Assembly: GCF_008033115.1 (NCBI RefSeq)
Contig: NZ_CP041203.1
Coordinates: 2,418,001-2,482,000, forward strand
DNA from: Cellulomonas sp. Y8
GTDB lineage: Bacteria; Actinomycetota; Actinomycetes; Actinomycetales; Cellulomonadaceae
DNA: 64,000 nt
Direction: 5' to 3'
Every line of letters starts with the position of its first letter. Within the stretch, counting starts at the first letter, position 1. Shown here piece by piece: positions 1 through 8,562 of this stretch. The position numbers were made by a program, and so were the translations under genes. The notes beneath the pieces were generated by a model. It was not told the DNA's origin. It did no database searches and worked only from the letters and a program-made list of their open reading frames with translations.

Positions 1-26
1 GGGGTGACGCGCGCCTCCCTCGCGGG

Positions 27-782
27 TCAGCTCCCCGTCGTCGCCCCGACGACGCCCACGACGACGCAGCCGATCGCGGTCCACGCGAGCACCGTGAACG
101 GCAGGAGAGTGCCGATGCGGCGCGGCGTCGGCTCCTGACCCGGGCCGACGACGGGGTCGGCCGTCCGGCCGCGGCGGGCGAGGGTCACGTCGGCCGTGAT
201 TCCCGCGGCCAGCAGCAGCAGCCCTCCGGCCAGGGCGACCGGGGCGGGCAGGACGGCGACCCGCGCGTCGATCTGCAGCAGCAGGGCGGCGGGCACGAGG
301 ACGGCGGTCGCCGCGGCGCCGAGGCCGACCGCGGCGACGACGGGGCGCCGGACGACCAGCTCCAGGAGGCGGCCGCCGAGCAGCGCCACCACCCCGCACC
401 CCGCGACCAGCACGGCGAGCATGGCGAGCAGCCCCCAGGTGACGGTCACGTCGCGGCCCCGGGCGAGCTCGCCCACCGCGGTGATCACGACGACCATCCC
501 GGCGATCTCGACCACGAGCGGCGCGAGGTGCGGCAGCCACGACGGGCGCGGGGCGGGGAACGTCTCGGCGACGGCGCGGGCGTAGGCGGTCGGGTCGCCG
601 AAGCCGACGTCCGCGGGCTCGCCGCTGTCCCGGCAGTGGGCGCCGACCTCGGCCAGCGCGTCGCCGATGCGGTCACCGGGGACGTCGCGCAGCCGCGCCT
701 CGAGGACGAACGCGTCCACCCAGCGTGGGTCGACGTCGGGGGCGATCCGCTGCGCGTCGCTCGGGCGGTGGGTCTCAGGCAC
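27..782 (-). CDS. Multi-pass membrane protein paired with PadR regulator
   Basis: A 251-residue protein of unknown function. The first ~75 residues are soluble and resemble the short helical domain found in membrane proteins that sit beside PadR regulators (HAAS/DUF1700-like). About five hydrophobic segments follow, from residue ~82 to ~248. The GTG start lies inside the end of the padR-like gene, with an 8-bp overlap, so the two are translationally coupled on one message. By context it is probably the membrane effector controlled by that regulator. No catalytic motif is visible, so the molecular role is unknown. Confidence 0.7.
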   Translation of the reverse strand: MPETHRPSDAQRIAPDVDPRWVDAFVLEARLRDVPGDRIGDALAEVGAHCRDSGEPADVGFGDPTAYARAVAETFPAPRPSWLPHLAPLVVEIAGMVVVITAVGELARGRDVTVTWGLLAMLAVLVAGCGVVALLGGRLLELVVRRPVVAAVGLGAAATAVLVPAALLLQIDARVAVLPAPVALAGGLLLLAAGITADVTLARRGRTADPVVGPGQEPTPRRIGTLLPFTVLAWTAIGCVVVGVVGATTGS

Positions 783-1137
783 GGGTGTCCTCTCGTCCGG
801 GAGGCGGTGCGGTCAGGTGGGTGTCCACGACCGCGGCGAACCGCCGCCAACGCCCCACGAGGTCGTGCAGGTGGCGCCGCCCCTCCGGGGTGATCTCGTA
901 GTACTTGCGGCCCGGGCCGCCGTCGCCGGCGCGCCACTCGACGGTCAGGTGGCCGGCGGCCTCCAGGCGTCCGAGCAGCGGGTAGAGCGTGCCGCCCTTG
1001 ATGTCGCCGATGCCGGCCTCCGCCAGGCGCGCCGCGAGGGCGTACCCGTAGGTGGGCCCGTCGTCGAGCACGCGCAGCACCGCCTGGGGGAGCACTCCGC
1101 GGAGCCACTCGCCCGGCCACTCCCGGTCCTCGGTCAC
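775..1137 (-). CDS. PadR family transcriptional regulator
   Basis: A 120-residue winged-helix protein of normal PadR length. The family hallmarks are GTLYPLL in the recognition region and GPGRKYYEITPEG in the wing and beta-hairpin, followed by a C-terminal dimerisation helix. PadR proteins repress small operons, often their own, until a ligand binds. The GTG start is chosen because a TACGAT -10 box ends six bases before it, which gives a leaderless transcript. A 10-bp direct repeat covers that promoter, consistent with autoregulation. It heads a two-gene operon with the membrane protein downstream. Confidence 0.88.
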   Translation of the reverse strand: MTEDREWPGEWLRGVLPQAVLRVLDDGPTYGYALAARLAEAGIGDIKGGTLYPLLGRLEAAGHLTVEWRAGDGGPGRKYYEITPEGRRHLHDLVGRWRRFAAVVDTHLTAPPPGREDTRA

Positions 1138-1164
1138 GACTAGATCGTACGGCTGACTAGATCG
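1138..1164 (-). promoter_or_regulatory. padR leaderless promoter with direct-repeat operator
   Basis: On the minus strand TACGAT (1144-1149) lies six bases before the GTG at 1137. The plus-strand decamer GACTAGATCG occurs exactly twice, at 1138-1147 and 1155-1164, with a 17-bp period. The repeats flank and overlap the -10 box, so they are a plausible PadR autoregulatory site. Confidence 0.55.
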
Positions 1165-1209
1165 GCGCGCAACCTAGCGGCGGACCGCTGCGCCCCGCGC
1201 CGCACCGCG

Positions 1210-1215
1210 TACCGT
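1210..1215 (+). promoter_or_regulatory. Leaderless -10 box for S51 peptidase gene
   Basis: TACCGT lies seven bases upstream of the GTG start at 1223. No ribosome-binding site is present, so translation is probably leaderless. Confidence 0.5.
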
Positions 1216-1222
1216 CGCCCCC

Positions 1223-1852
1223 GTGCCTTCCCTGCTGCTGCTCTCCCTCGGCCACGGCGCCGTGCCCGCCTTCCTCGCCGACCGCGCGCCCGCGGACCAC
1301 CCGCTGACCCTCGGCTACGTCCCCGACGCGGCCCGCGCCGACGCGGCCGCGCCGTGGGCCGTCGCCGAGCGGGACCGGGTCGTCGGCCTCGGGCACGCGG
1401 TGGTCGACGTCCGCCTCACCGGTGCGACGGCGCAGCAGGTGGCCGACGCCCTCGACGGCGTCGACGCGCTCTACGTCGCCGGCGGCAACACGTTCGCCCT
1501 GCTCGACGCGCTGCGTGCCTCCGGGGCCGACGCGGTGGTCGCCGAGCGCGTCCGCGGCGGGCTGCCCTACATCGGCTCCAGCGCGGGGTCGATCGTCGCC
1601 GGGCCGAGCACCGAGCCGGCGACGCTCATGGACGACCCGGCCGAGGCTTCGGGCCTGACCGACCGGCGCGGCCTCGGGCTGACGGACGCGGTCGTGGTGC
1701 CGCACGCCGACGGGAAGCTGCCGCCGTACCCGCTGGAGCTGATCGGCCGGACGCTCGACCGGTACGGCTCGGACCACGAGCTGGTCCCGCTGTGCGACGA
1801 CGAGGCGCTGCTGATCACCGGGCCCGGGTGGAAGGTCGTCGCCTCGGCCTGA
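1223..1852 (+). CDS. Peptidase S51-like (PepE/dipeptidase E family) protein
   Basis: A 209-residue class I glutamine-amidotransferase-like protein of the S51 serine peptidase family. The nucleophile elbow GSSAGS is at residues ~117-122, with the likely catalytic serine at 119. Before it comes the typical AGGNTF segment, and PHAD later probably carries the catalytic histidine. Family members cleave Asp-X dipeptides or cyanophycin-derived peptides in the cytoplasm. Which substrate this one uses cannot be read from the sequence. The GTG start follows a TACCGT box by seven bases. It is transcribed divergently from the padR operon. Confidence 0.85.
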   Translation: MPSLLLLSLGHGAVPAFLADRAPADHPLTLGYVPDAARADAAAPWAVAERDRVVGLGHAVVDVRLTGATAQQVADALDGVDALYVAGGNTFALLDALRASGADAVVAERVRGGLPYIGSSAGSIVAGPSTEPATLMDDPAEASGLTDRRGLGLTDAVVVPHADGKLPPYPLELIGRTLDRYGSDHELVPLCDDEALLITGPGWKVVASA

Positions 1853-1962
1853 CCCGTCGAGAGGGGTACTGACAGGGCCCCGCTCCCGGCGTGAGACCGC
1901 GCCGCGGAGCGGGCAGGGTGGAGGGGCATCCCGATCCACTCCTGAAGGAGATCCCCCACCCG

Positions 1963-3012
1963 ATGCGTGCCACCTTCCTGTACGGCGCGGGCGACGTCCG
2001 CGTCGAGCAGACCCCCGAGCCCGTCATCCAGCAGCCCACCGACGCGATCGTCCGCACGGTCCGCGCGTGCGTCTGCGGCTCGGACCTGCACCCGTACCAC
2101 TCGATGCCCGCCTCCGAGCGCGGCCAGTCGATGGGCCACGAGCTGATCGGCGTCGTCGAGGAGACCGGCTCGGCCGTCACCTCGGTGAAGAAGGGCGACT
2201 TCGTCATCGCCCCGTTCGCGTTCAGCGACAACACCTGCCCGATCTGCCGCGACGGCTTCCAGACCGCGTGCCCGCACGGCGGGTTCTACGCCACCCCGCA
2301 GACGAACGGCCTGCAGGCCGAGCTGTCCCGCATCCCGCTGGCCGACGGCAGCCTCGTCGTGGTCCCGGACGTGGACCCCGCGGCCGCGGACGAGTCGCTG
2401 CTCGCCTCGCTGCTCACCCTGTCGGACGTGTACCTGACCGGCTACCACGCCGCGCACATGGGCCGGGTCGAGCCCGGGAAGTCGGTCACCGTGATCGGTG
2501 ACGGCGCGGTCGGCCTCTCCGCCGTGCTCGCCGCGAAGCAGCTCGGCGCGGAGCGGATCGTCCTGATGGGCCGGCACGCCGCGCGCACCGACCTGGGCCG
2601 CGAGCTCGGCGCCACCGACGTGGTCGCCGAGCGCGGCGAGGAGGGCGTCGCGCGCGTCCTCGACCTGACCGGCGGCGAGGGCACGCACGTCGTGCTGGAG
2701 GCCGTCGGGCACATGCCCGCGTACGAGCAGGCCTACGGCGTCGCGCGGTCCGGCGGCGTGATCTCCCGCGTCGGCGTCCCGCAGTACGAGGACGCGCCGG
2801 TCGGGTTCGGGTCGCTGTTCGGCCGGAACATCACGCTCAACGGCGGTCCCGCTCCCGTCCGCGCGTACCTGGAGGACGCGATCCGGCAGGTCCTGGACGG
2901 GACGATCGAGCCCGGCCGGGTGTTCGACCGGACCCTGTCGCTCGACGACGCCGCCGAGGGCTACCGGGCCATGGACGCGCGCGAGGCGCTCAAGGTCATG
3001 CTCCGCCCCTGA
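1963..3012 (+). CDS. Zinc-dependent alcohol dehydrogenase (MDR family)
   Basis: A 349-residue medium-chain dehydrogenase. The catalytic zinc ligands are visible in CGSD (~38) and GHE (~58). The nucleotide-binding motif GDGAVG lies near residue 180. The structural-zinc lobe has only three cysteines, in NTCPICRDGFQTAC, and an aspartate sits where the first cysteine normally is. This variant occurs in some family members and may weaken or alter the structural zinc. The ATG at 1963 is chosen over upstream in-frame codons because GAAGGAGAT stands at good spacing before it. It appears monocistronic. The substrate is not predictable. Confidence 0.9.
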   Translation: MRATFLYGAGDVRVEQTPEPVIQQPTDAIVRTVRACVCGSDLHPYHSMPASERGQSMGHELIGVVEETGSAVTSVKKGDFVIAPFAFSDNTCPICRDGFQTACPHGGFYATPQTNGLQAELSRIPLADGSLVVVPDVDPAAADESLLASLLTLSDVYLTGYHAAHMGRVEPGKSVTVIGDGAVGLSAVLAAKQLGAERIVLMGRHAARTDLGRELGATDVVAERGEEGVARVLDLTGGEGTHVVLEAVGHMPAYEQAYGVARSGGVISRVGVPQYEDAPVGFGSLFGRNITLNGGPAPVRAYLEDAIRQVLDGTIEPGRVFDRTLSLDDAAEGYRAMDAREALKVMLRP

Positions 3013-3095
3013 TCAGTGCCGCCGACCCCGGGGTGACGTCGAGCGCCGACGCCGCCCCGGGGGCGGGTGTCCCGGACCGGCGCGACAGGTGACGT

Positions 3096-3107
3096 GTACG
3101 ATCGTAC
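3096..3107 (+). promoter_or_regulatory. Palindromic operator over leaderless promoter of acetyltransferase-TetR operon
   Basis: GTACGATCGTAC is a perfect 12-bp palindrome. It contains the -10 box TACGAT (3097-3102), which ends seven bases before the ATG at 3110. The operon's second gene is a TetR regulator, so this is a likely autoregulatory operator. Confidence 0.55.
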
Positions 3108-3109
3108 GC

Positions 3110-3694
3110 ATGACGACCGACCACTTCGCCGGCGACCCGCGCACGAACCACGAGCGGATGCTCGCAGGCGACCTGTACATCGCCGACGACCCCACCATCG
3201 CCGCCGCCCAGAAGAAGGCGGTGCAGACCGCCGCCCGGTTCGCCGCCGCGTACGCCGACGACCCCGACGCCGGCCAGGCCGTCCTCGCGGAGCTGTTCGG
3301 CGGCGTCGGCGAGGGCACCCACGTGCGCGCGCCCGTCCACGTGGACTACGGCGACCGGATCACCGTCGGGGCGCGGACGTTCGTCAACATGGGCCTGACC
3401 GCCCTCGACGTCGCACCGATCACGATCGGCGACGACTGCCAGATCGGCCCGCACGTGCAGCTGCTCACCCCGACCCACCCGGTCGAGCCGCAGCCGCGCC
3501 GGGACAAGCTCGAGGCGGCGAAGCCGATCGTCATCGGCGACAACGTCTGGCTCGGCGGCGGCGTCATCGTGTGCCCCGGCGTGACGATCGGGGAGAACTC
3601 CGTCGTCGGCGCCGGCTCCGTCGTCACCAAGGACGTCCCGCCGAACGTGGTGGCCGTCGGGAACCCGGCCCGGGTGATCCGCGAGATCATCTGA
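3110..3694 (+). CDS. Sugar O-acetyltransferase (maltose/NodL-type)
   Basis: A 194-residue left-handed beta-helix acetyltransferase. The N-terminus carries the MLAGDLY-type segment typical of maltose acetyltransferases (Maa, LacA, NodL). Hexapeptide repeats then run from about residue 65 to the end, and a conserved histidine sits in the LTPTHPV segment. It would transfer acetyl from acetyl-CoA to a sugar hydroxyl in the cytoplasm. The ATG at 3110 fits a leaderless start. The upstream alternative at 3089 would place the promoter inside the gene. A TetR gene follows after three bases. Confidence 0.87.
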   Translation: MTTDHFAGDPRTNHERMLAGDLYIADDPTIAAAQKKAVQTAARFAAAYADDPDAGQAVLAELFGGVGEGTHVRAPVHVDYGDRITVGARTFVNMGLTALDVAPITIGDDCQIGPHVQLLTPTHPVEPQPRRDKLEAAKPIVIGDNVWLGGGVIVCPGVTIGENSVVGAGSVVTKDVPPNVVAVGNPARVIREII

Positions 3695-3697
3695 GGC

Positions 3698-4270
3698 ATG
3701 ACGTCGACCGAGCCCGCGCCCGCCCGCACCCGTCGCGTCGACCCCGGCCGGCGCGACCGGATCATCGACGCCTGCATCGAGGTGATCGCGACGGACGGCG
3801 TGGACGGCACCTCGCACCGCCGCGTCGCCGAGGCCGCGGGCGTGCCGCTGGGCTCGATGACGTACCACTTCACCGGGCGCGAGGAGCTGCTCCGGGAGGC
3901 GTTCACCCGGTTCGCGCAGACGGTCGCGGACCGGGTGACCGCCCGGATGCAGGCGGTCCCGGCGGGGGACGTCGAGGCCGGGATCCGCGCGGTCGTGGAC
4001 TCGATCCTGCAGGACGTGTTCCCGACGTCGCGCGAGCTGGTCCTGACCCACGAGCTGTACACGCTGGCCGCCCGGGACGCGTCCTACCGCACCCTCACGC
4101 ACACCTGGATGCGCGGCAGCCGGGCGGCGCTCGAGCGGTGCTTCGACCCGGTGACGGCGCGCGTCCTGGACGCCCTGGTGGAGGGCATGACGATCCACCG
4201 GGCGCTCGACAACGAGCCGCACGACGACGCCGACGTCGAGCTGGCCGTCCGCCGCATCGTGCGCGCCTGA
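3698..4270 (+). CDS. TetR family transcriptional regulator
   Basis: A 190-residue TetR repressor. The helix-turn-helix spans roughly residues 20-66 and shows the usual SHRRVAEAAGVPLGSMTYHF pattern. The C-terminal domain is ligand-binding and not assignable to a subgroup. It starts three bases after the acetyltransferase stop, so the two are co-transcribed. The palindrome over the operon promoter (3096-3107) is the obvious candidate target. The inducer is unknown. Confidence 0.88.
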   Translation: MTSTEPAPARTRRVDPGRRDRIIDACIEVIATDGVDGTSHRRVAEAAGVPLGSMTYHFTGREELLREAFTRFAQTVADRVTARMQAVPAGDVEAGIRAVVDSILQDVFPTSRELVLTHELYTLAARDASYRTLTHTWMRGSRAALERCFDPVTARVLDALVEGMTIHRALDNEPHDDADVELAVRRIVRA

Positions 4271-4303
4271 CGACTGCGCGCCGCGGGCGGGACGACCGCG
4301 ACG

Positions 4304-4354
4304 TAGGGTCGCCGCATGACGACTCCGCCCTCCGCGCCGGCCGCCGGGGCCTGA
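4304..4354 (+). promoter_or_regulatory. Leaderless promoter and 12-codon upstream ORF before YihY-type gene
   Basis: TAGGGT (4304-4309) is followed after six bases by ATG at 4316. That ATG opens a 12-codon frame ending in TGA at 4352-4354. The same reading frame resumes at GTG 4364 as the membrane protein. The leaderless start therefore belongs to a short upstream ORF in phase with the main gene. Confidence 0.45.
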
Positions 4355-4363
4355 GCCGCCGCC

Positions 4364-5644
4364 GTGCTCCTCGTCCTCGTGCTCGCCGGCCTCGCCGTCG
4401 CCGTGATGTCGCGGCGCTCCGCGTGGGTGCGGGACCGGCTGCCCGTGCCGGCGACGACGATCCTGGCGTGGTGCGCGGCGGGGGCCGTCGGCCTCGGGCT
4501 GGCGGACGTCGGCGGGGGGACGGGGCGCACCGTGCTCTCCGGCGCCGTCGCGGTCGTGGTCGGGGTGCTGGCCGTCGCCGCGGCGGGGTGGCTCGTCGGC
4601 CTCGCGCGCCCGCGCCTGGCCCGCCGCCGGGCGCGGCGCGCCGGTGGCCCGCCGGTGGCGCAGCGGGCGGTCGCGCTGGCCGACCGGCACCCGCTGACGG
4701 TGCGCGGGTGGGGCGTCGCCTCCCTCGCGGTGCGCTCGGTCGTGCGGTCGGGCGAGGTGCGGATCACCGGTCTGGCCGCCGAGATGACCTACTACGCCCT
4801 GATCTCGCTGGTGCCGATCGCCACGGCGCTCGGCGCGAGCCTCGGGTACCTGCGGCCGCTGCTCGGCGACGAGCAGGTGGACGAGATCCGCACGAGCGTC
4901 GTGGACGGCCTCGCGACGGTGTTCGCGCAGCAGGTGGCGAGCGACGTGCTGGCGCCGCTCGTCGACGGCCTCCTGGACGAGCGGCGCGGCGGGTTCGCCC
5001 TCGGGGCGCTCGCCGTGACGCTGTACCTGGCGAGCCGGGTGTTCCGCGCCGCGGTGCGGGCGCTCGACGACGCCTACCGCGTGGAGTCCCGGCAGAACGT
5101 CGTGACGCAGTACCTGCTCGGTTTCGCGTTCACGGTCGGCGCGCTGGTCACGCTCGTGACGGTGCTCCTGCTGGTCGTCGTCGGGCCGCTGCTGGGCGGG
5201 GGCGACGCGCTCGCGGCGCGTCTGGGCCTCGGGGACGCGTTCCGCGCGGCCTGGTCGGTGCTCCGCTGGCCGGCGGTGCTCGTGCTGGGCGGGGCGTTCC
5301 TCACCCTGCTGTACCGGTACGCGCCGAATGTCGTCAGCACCTGGCGGCGCTGCCTGCCCGGCGCGGTGGCCGGGACGCTCGGCGTGCTGCTGGTCTCGAC
5401 CGGGTTCGTGGCCTACGTCGCCGTGGCGGTGCCGGACACGCCCGGTGCCGACGCCGGGAGCGCGGCCGTCGTCCAGGCCGCCGCGCAGATGCTGGGCCTC
5501 GTCCTGGCGGCCGCGCTGTGGATCTGGCTGTCGAGCATCGCGGTGCTGCTGGGCGGCGTGCTGAACGCCGAGGTGGACGCCGCGCGGCCTCGGGCGCGCC
5601 GCGCGGAGGCCGGCGCGCCGGTCGCCGGCGCACCCGGCGCCTGA
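4364..5644 (+). CDS. YihY/UPF0761 family inner membrane protein
   Basis: A 426-residue membrane protein. The UPF0761 (YihY, once called BrkB or 'ribonuclease BN') domain begins near residue 125 with the conserved AAEMTYYALISLVP segment and contains about six helices. In front lies an extra ~110-residue region with roughly three hydrophobic segments, which the core family lacks. The function of the family is unknown. The GTG start at 4364 has no clear ribosome-binding site. An in-frame ATG at 4316 with a good leaderless promoter is separated from it by a single TGA, so the true start is uncertain. It is followed by the ATPase gene after 30 bases. Confidence 0.8.
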   Translation: MLLVLVLAGLAVAVMSRRSAWVRDRLPVPATTILAWCAAGAVGLGLADVGGGTGRTVLSGAVAVVVGVLAVAAAGWLVGLARPRLARRRARRAGGPPVAQRAVALADRHPLTVRGWGVASLAVRSVVRSGEVRITGLAAEMTYYALISLVPIATALGASLGYLRPLLGDEQVDEIRTSVVDGLATVFAQQVASDVLAPLVDGLLDERRGGFALGALAVTLYLASRVFRAAVRALDDAYRVESRQNVVTQYLLGFAFTVGALVTLVTVLLLVVVGPLLGGGDALAARLGLGDAFRAAWSVLRWPAVLVLGGAFLTLLYRYAPNVVSTWRRCLPGAVAGTLGVLLVSTGFVAYVAVAVPDTPGADAGSAAVVQAAAQMLGLVLAAALWIWLSSIAVLLGGVLNAEVDAARPRARRAEAGAPVAGAPGA

Positions 5645-5662
5645 GGGGCCCGGGATCCCGGC

Positions 5663-5668
5663 TACCGT
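5663..5668 (+). promoter_or_regulatory. Leaderless -10 box for CtpE-like ATPase
   Basis: TACCGT ends six bases before the ATG at 5675. No Shine-Dalgarno sequence is present. Confidence 0.5.
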
Positions 5669-5674
5669 CGACGC

Positions 5675-8035
5675 ATGGTGCACCAGGAGGCCGAGGTCGT
5701 CGGCGGGCTGACGGCGGACGAGGTCCGCGAGCGGGTCGCCCGCGGCGACGTGAACCGGGTCGAGACCGGCACCAGCCGCAGCCTGGCCGAGATCGTGCGC
5801 AGCAACACCCTCACCCGGGTCAACGCGATCTACCTGGTGCTGTTCCTCGTGGTGCTGAGCACGGGCCACCTGCTCGACGGCCTGTTCGGGCTGCTCATCG
5901 TCGTCAACAGCGCCGCCGGCATGATCCAGGAGGTGCGCGCCAAGCGGACGCTGGACCGGTTGGCGCTGCTCAACCGGTCGCCGGTGACGGTGCAGAGGGC
6001 CGCGGGTGTCGTGGAGCTCGACCCCGCCGAGCTCGTCGTCGACGACCTCGTCCGGCTGGCCGCGGGCGACCAGGTGCCGGTCGACGGCGAGCTGGTCGGC
6101 ACGGTGGGACTCGAGGTCGACGAGTCCCTGCTCACCGGCGAGTCGGAGCCGGTGCTCCCCGCGCCCGGCGACCGGCTGCTGTCGGGCAGCGTCGTGGTGG
6201 CCGGCGCGGGGGTGCTGCGCGCGAGCCGCGTCGGGGAGGACGCGTACGCCGCCCGGCTGTCCCGCGAGGCGTCCGCGTTCAAGAAGCCGTCGTCGGACCT
6301 GCGCGCGGGCATCGACCGGATCCTGCGCTACATCACCTGGGCGCTGGTGCCGGTCGCGGCGCTCACGGTGGTCAACCAGCTGTGGATCAACGACCAGGCC
6401 CCGAGCGACGCCCTGCGCGGCATGGTCGCGGCCGTCGTGCCGATGGTGCCCGAGGGCCTCGTGCTGATGACGAGCGTCGCGATGGCGGTCGGCGTCATCC
6501 GGCTCGGCCGCCGGCAGTGCCTGGTGCAGGACCTGCCCGCGATGGAGTCGCTCGCCCGGGTCGACGTGGTGTGCTTCGACAAGACCGGCACGCTCACCGA
6601 GGACGGGATGCGGGTCCGGTCGGTCGAGGTGCTGGACCCGGCGCTCGCCCCGGAGCAGGTCGCGACCGCGCTCGCCACGCTGGGCGCCGCCGAGGAGCGG
6701 CCGAACGCCAGCCTGCGGGCGGTCGTCGAGCACGTCGGCGACCGGGCGCCCGCGGCCACCGCCGCCGTCGTGCCGTTCTCCTCCGCCCGCCGCTGGGCCG
6801 CGGTGCAGACCGCGGACGGCCGGTCCTGGGCGCTCGGCGCGCCGGACGTGCTGCTGCCGCCCGGGCACCCGGCGCTCGGGCGGGTCGCAGAGGAGGCCGG
6901 GCAGGGCCGCCGGGTGCTGGCCCTGGCCGGCCTGGACGGTGCGCCGGACGCGGCGGCGCTCCCCGCCGGTCGCCGCGCCGCCGCGCTCGTGGTCCTCGAC
7001 CAGCGCATCCGCCCCGAGGCCGCGGGCACGCTCGCGTACTTCGCGCGGCAGCAGGTGGCCGTGAAGGTCGTCTCCGGCGACGCGCCGAACGCCGTCGCCG
7101 CCGTGGCCGGTCAGGTGGGGCTGCCCGCCGGCGCGGTGCTGGACGCCCGCGAGCTGCCGGAGGAGCAGGAGGCGCTCGCCGACGCCGCGGAGCGGGCCGT
7201 CGTGCTGGGCCGGGTCGCGCCGGAGCAGAAGCGCGGGCTGGTGCGGGCGCTGACCGCGCGCGGGCACACGGTGGCGATGACCGGCGACGGCGTGAACGAC
7301 GTGCTCGCGCTCAAGGACGCCGACGTCGGCGTGGCGATGGGCAACGGCAGCCCGGCCGCGCGGGCGGTGGCGCGGATCGTGCTGCTCGACAGCGACTTCG
7401 CGACGCTGCCGCACGTGGTGGCCGAGGGCCGGCGGGTCATCGCGAACATCGAGCGGGTCGCGACGCTCTTCCTGTCCAAGACGGTGTACTCGATCCTGCT
7501 GGCGCTGGTCGTCGCGGTCAGCGCGGTGCCGTTCCCGCTGCTGCCCCGGCACGTCACGCTCATCGCCTGGTTCACGATCGGCATCCCGGCGACCGTCCTC
7601 GGGCTCGCGCCCAACCAGGAGGCCGCCCGGCCCGGTTTCGTGCGGCGCGTGCTGACCGCCGCTGTCCCCGGGGGCGTAGCGGTGGCCGCGGCGACCTACG
7701 GGGCGTACGTCGCGGCGCGCGCGGTCATCGGCGACGGCCAGACCACGCACGTCCTGACGGCCACGGCCGCGTTCCTCGCTCTCGTGCTCACGGCGTTCGA
7801 CGTGCTCGTCGAGGTGGCCCGGCCGCTGCGCCCCTGGAAGGTCGGGCTGGTCGCGGCGATGGTGCTGGGCATGGCGCTCGCGGTCGGCACGCCGCTCGGG
7901 CAGCGGCTGTTCGTCCTGGACCCCACCGACGCGCGGGTGTGGGCGGTGGCGGTGCCGGCGGCCGTCGTCGGGGTGCTGCTGCGCCGGGTGACCGCGGCGC
8001 TGCTGCGGCGGACCGGGCCTGGCGGAAATAGGTGA
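5675..8035 (+). CDS. ctpE: CtpE-like cation-transporting P-type ATPase
   Basis: A 786-residue P-type ATPase. In order it has an N-terminal cytoplasmic segment, two helices, the actuator domain with LTGES (~residue 155) and the membrane motif VPMVPEGLVL. The phosphorylation site DKTGTLTEDG (~305) and the hinge TGDGVNDVLALKDADVG (~540) follow, then about six C-terminal helices. There is no N-terminal heavy-metal domain. The N-terminus and the VPEGL motif match mycobacterial CtpE, which takes up calcium. Calcium specificity here is inference from that resemblance. The leaderless ATG start follows TACCGT by six bases. Confidence 0.87.
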   Translation: MVHQEAEVVGGLTADEVRERVARGDVNRVETGTSRSLAEIVRSNTLTRVNAIYLVLFLVVLSTGHLLDGLFGLLIVVNSAAGMIQEVRAKRTLDRLALLNRSPVTVQRAAGVVELDPAELVVDDLVRLAAGDQVPVDGELVGTVGLEVDESLLTGESEPVLPAPGDRLLSGSVVVAGAGVLRASRVGEDAYAARLSREASAFKKPSSDLRAGIDRILRYITWALVPVAALTVVNQLWINDQAPSDALRGMVAAVVPMVPEGLVLMTSVAMAVGVIRLGRRQCLVQDLPAMESLARVDVVCFDKTGTLTEDGMRVRSVEVLDPALAPEQVATALATLGAAEERPNASLRAVVEHVGDRAPAATAAVVPFSSARRWAAVQTADGRSWALGAPDVLLPPGHPALGRVAEEAGQGRRVLALAGLDGAPDAAALPAGRRAAALVVLDQRIRPEAAGTLAYFARQQVAVKVVSGDAPNAVAAVAGQVGLPAGAVLDARELPEEQEALADAAERAVVLGRVAPEQKRGLVRALTARGHTVAMTGDGVNDVLALKDADVGVAMGNGSPAARAVARIVLLDSDFATLPHVVAEGRRVIANIERVATLFLSKTVYSILLALVVAVSAVPFPLLPRHVTLIAWFTIGIPATVLGLAPNQEAARPGFVRRVLTAAVPGGVAVAAATYGAYVAARAVIGDGQTTHVLTATAAFLALVLTAFDVLVEVARPLRPWKVGLVAAMVLGMALAVGTPLGQRLFVLDPTDARVWAVAVPAAVVGVLLRRVTAALLRRTGPGGNR

Positions 8036-8040
8036 CGACG

Positions 8041-8215
8041 GTGTTGAGAAATGCAGCCGACCCTCACGTCGGGCACTTTTCTCGACGTATGTCGTCGCCC
8101 TGACGTGCGGTTTCGCCGGTAAGCCAGGCCTTCCTTTCTAGACGCGCGGAAATCCGCGGCCTACCGTCGGCCGGGTCAGGACAGGCACGCCCCCACCGAC
8201 CCCGGAGGTCCCGCG
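8041..8215 (+). promoter_or_regulatory. AT-richer intergenic region upstream of DUF1540 gene
   Basis: This stretch is visibly less GC-rich than its neighbours. It contains a short perfect inverted repeat, CGCGG-AAAT-CCGCG (8145-8158), followed by TACCGT (8162-8167). TACCGT may be the -10 box of the DUF1540 gene, leaving a ~45-base leader. No convincing -35 element was seen. Confidence 0.35.
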
Positions 8216-8515
8216 ATGAGCACCCTCATGGACCAGCCCCCCGTCTCCGAGTGCTCCGTCGACGGGTGCTCGTACAACCACGAGCACGCGTGCAGCGCCG
8301 CCGCCATCACGATCGCCGGCTCGGCCGGGGACGCGAAGTGCGCGACGTTCATCCCGCTCAACGTCAAGGGCGGGCTCGACCGCGTCGTCTCGCACGTCGG
8401 CGCCTGCCAGCGCACGGACTGCACGCACAACGAGCACCTGACCTGCGCGGCGGACGCCGTGCGCGTGGGCGCCGGCCACGACCTGGCCGACTGCCTCACC
8501 TACGCCCCGGCCTGA
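8216..8515 (+). CDS. DUF1540 domain protein (two Cys-rich repeats)
   Basis: A 99-residue protein with two copies of the DUF1540 motif. The first has the form CSVDGCSYNHEHACSA near residue 12 and the second CQRTDCTHNEHLTCAA near residue 64. Each has four spaced cysteines with a histidine, suggesting small metal-binding (probably zinc) modules. The family's function is unknown. The ATG at 8216 is preceded by CGGAGG at suitable spacing. It looks monocistronic and converges on the next gene across a very strong hairpin. Confidence 0.85.
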   Translation: MSTLMDQPPVSECSVDGCSYNHEHACSAAAITIAGSAGDAKCATFIPLNVKGGLDRVVSHVGACQRTDCTHNEHLTCAADAVRVGAGHDLADCLTYAPA

Positions 8516-8562
8516 TCCGACCGGGCGGCGCCCGTCCCCGGGCCGCGATGCGCGCCGCGACA

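Noticed and set aside
2996..7750. Very long minus-strand frame (1584 codons) and a plus-strand frame at 3067-8031 (1654 codons)
   Set aside because: Both are shadows of the acetyltransferase, TetR, YihY and ATPase genes. They have Arg/Pro/Ala-rich low-complexity translations and no domain. Long open antisense frames are expected at this GC content.
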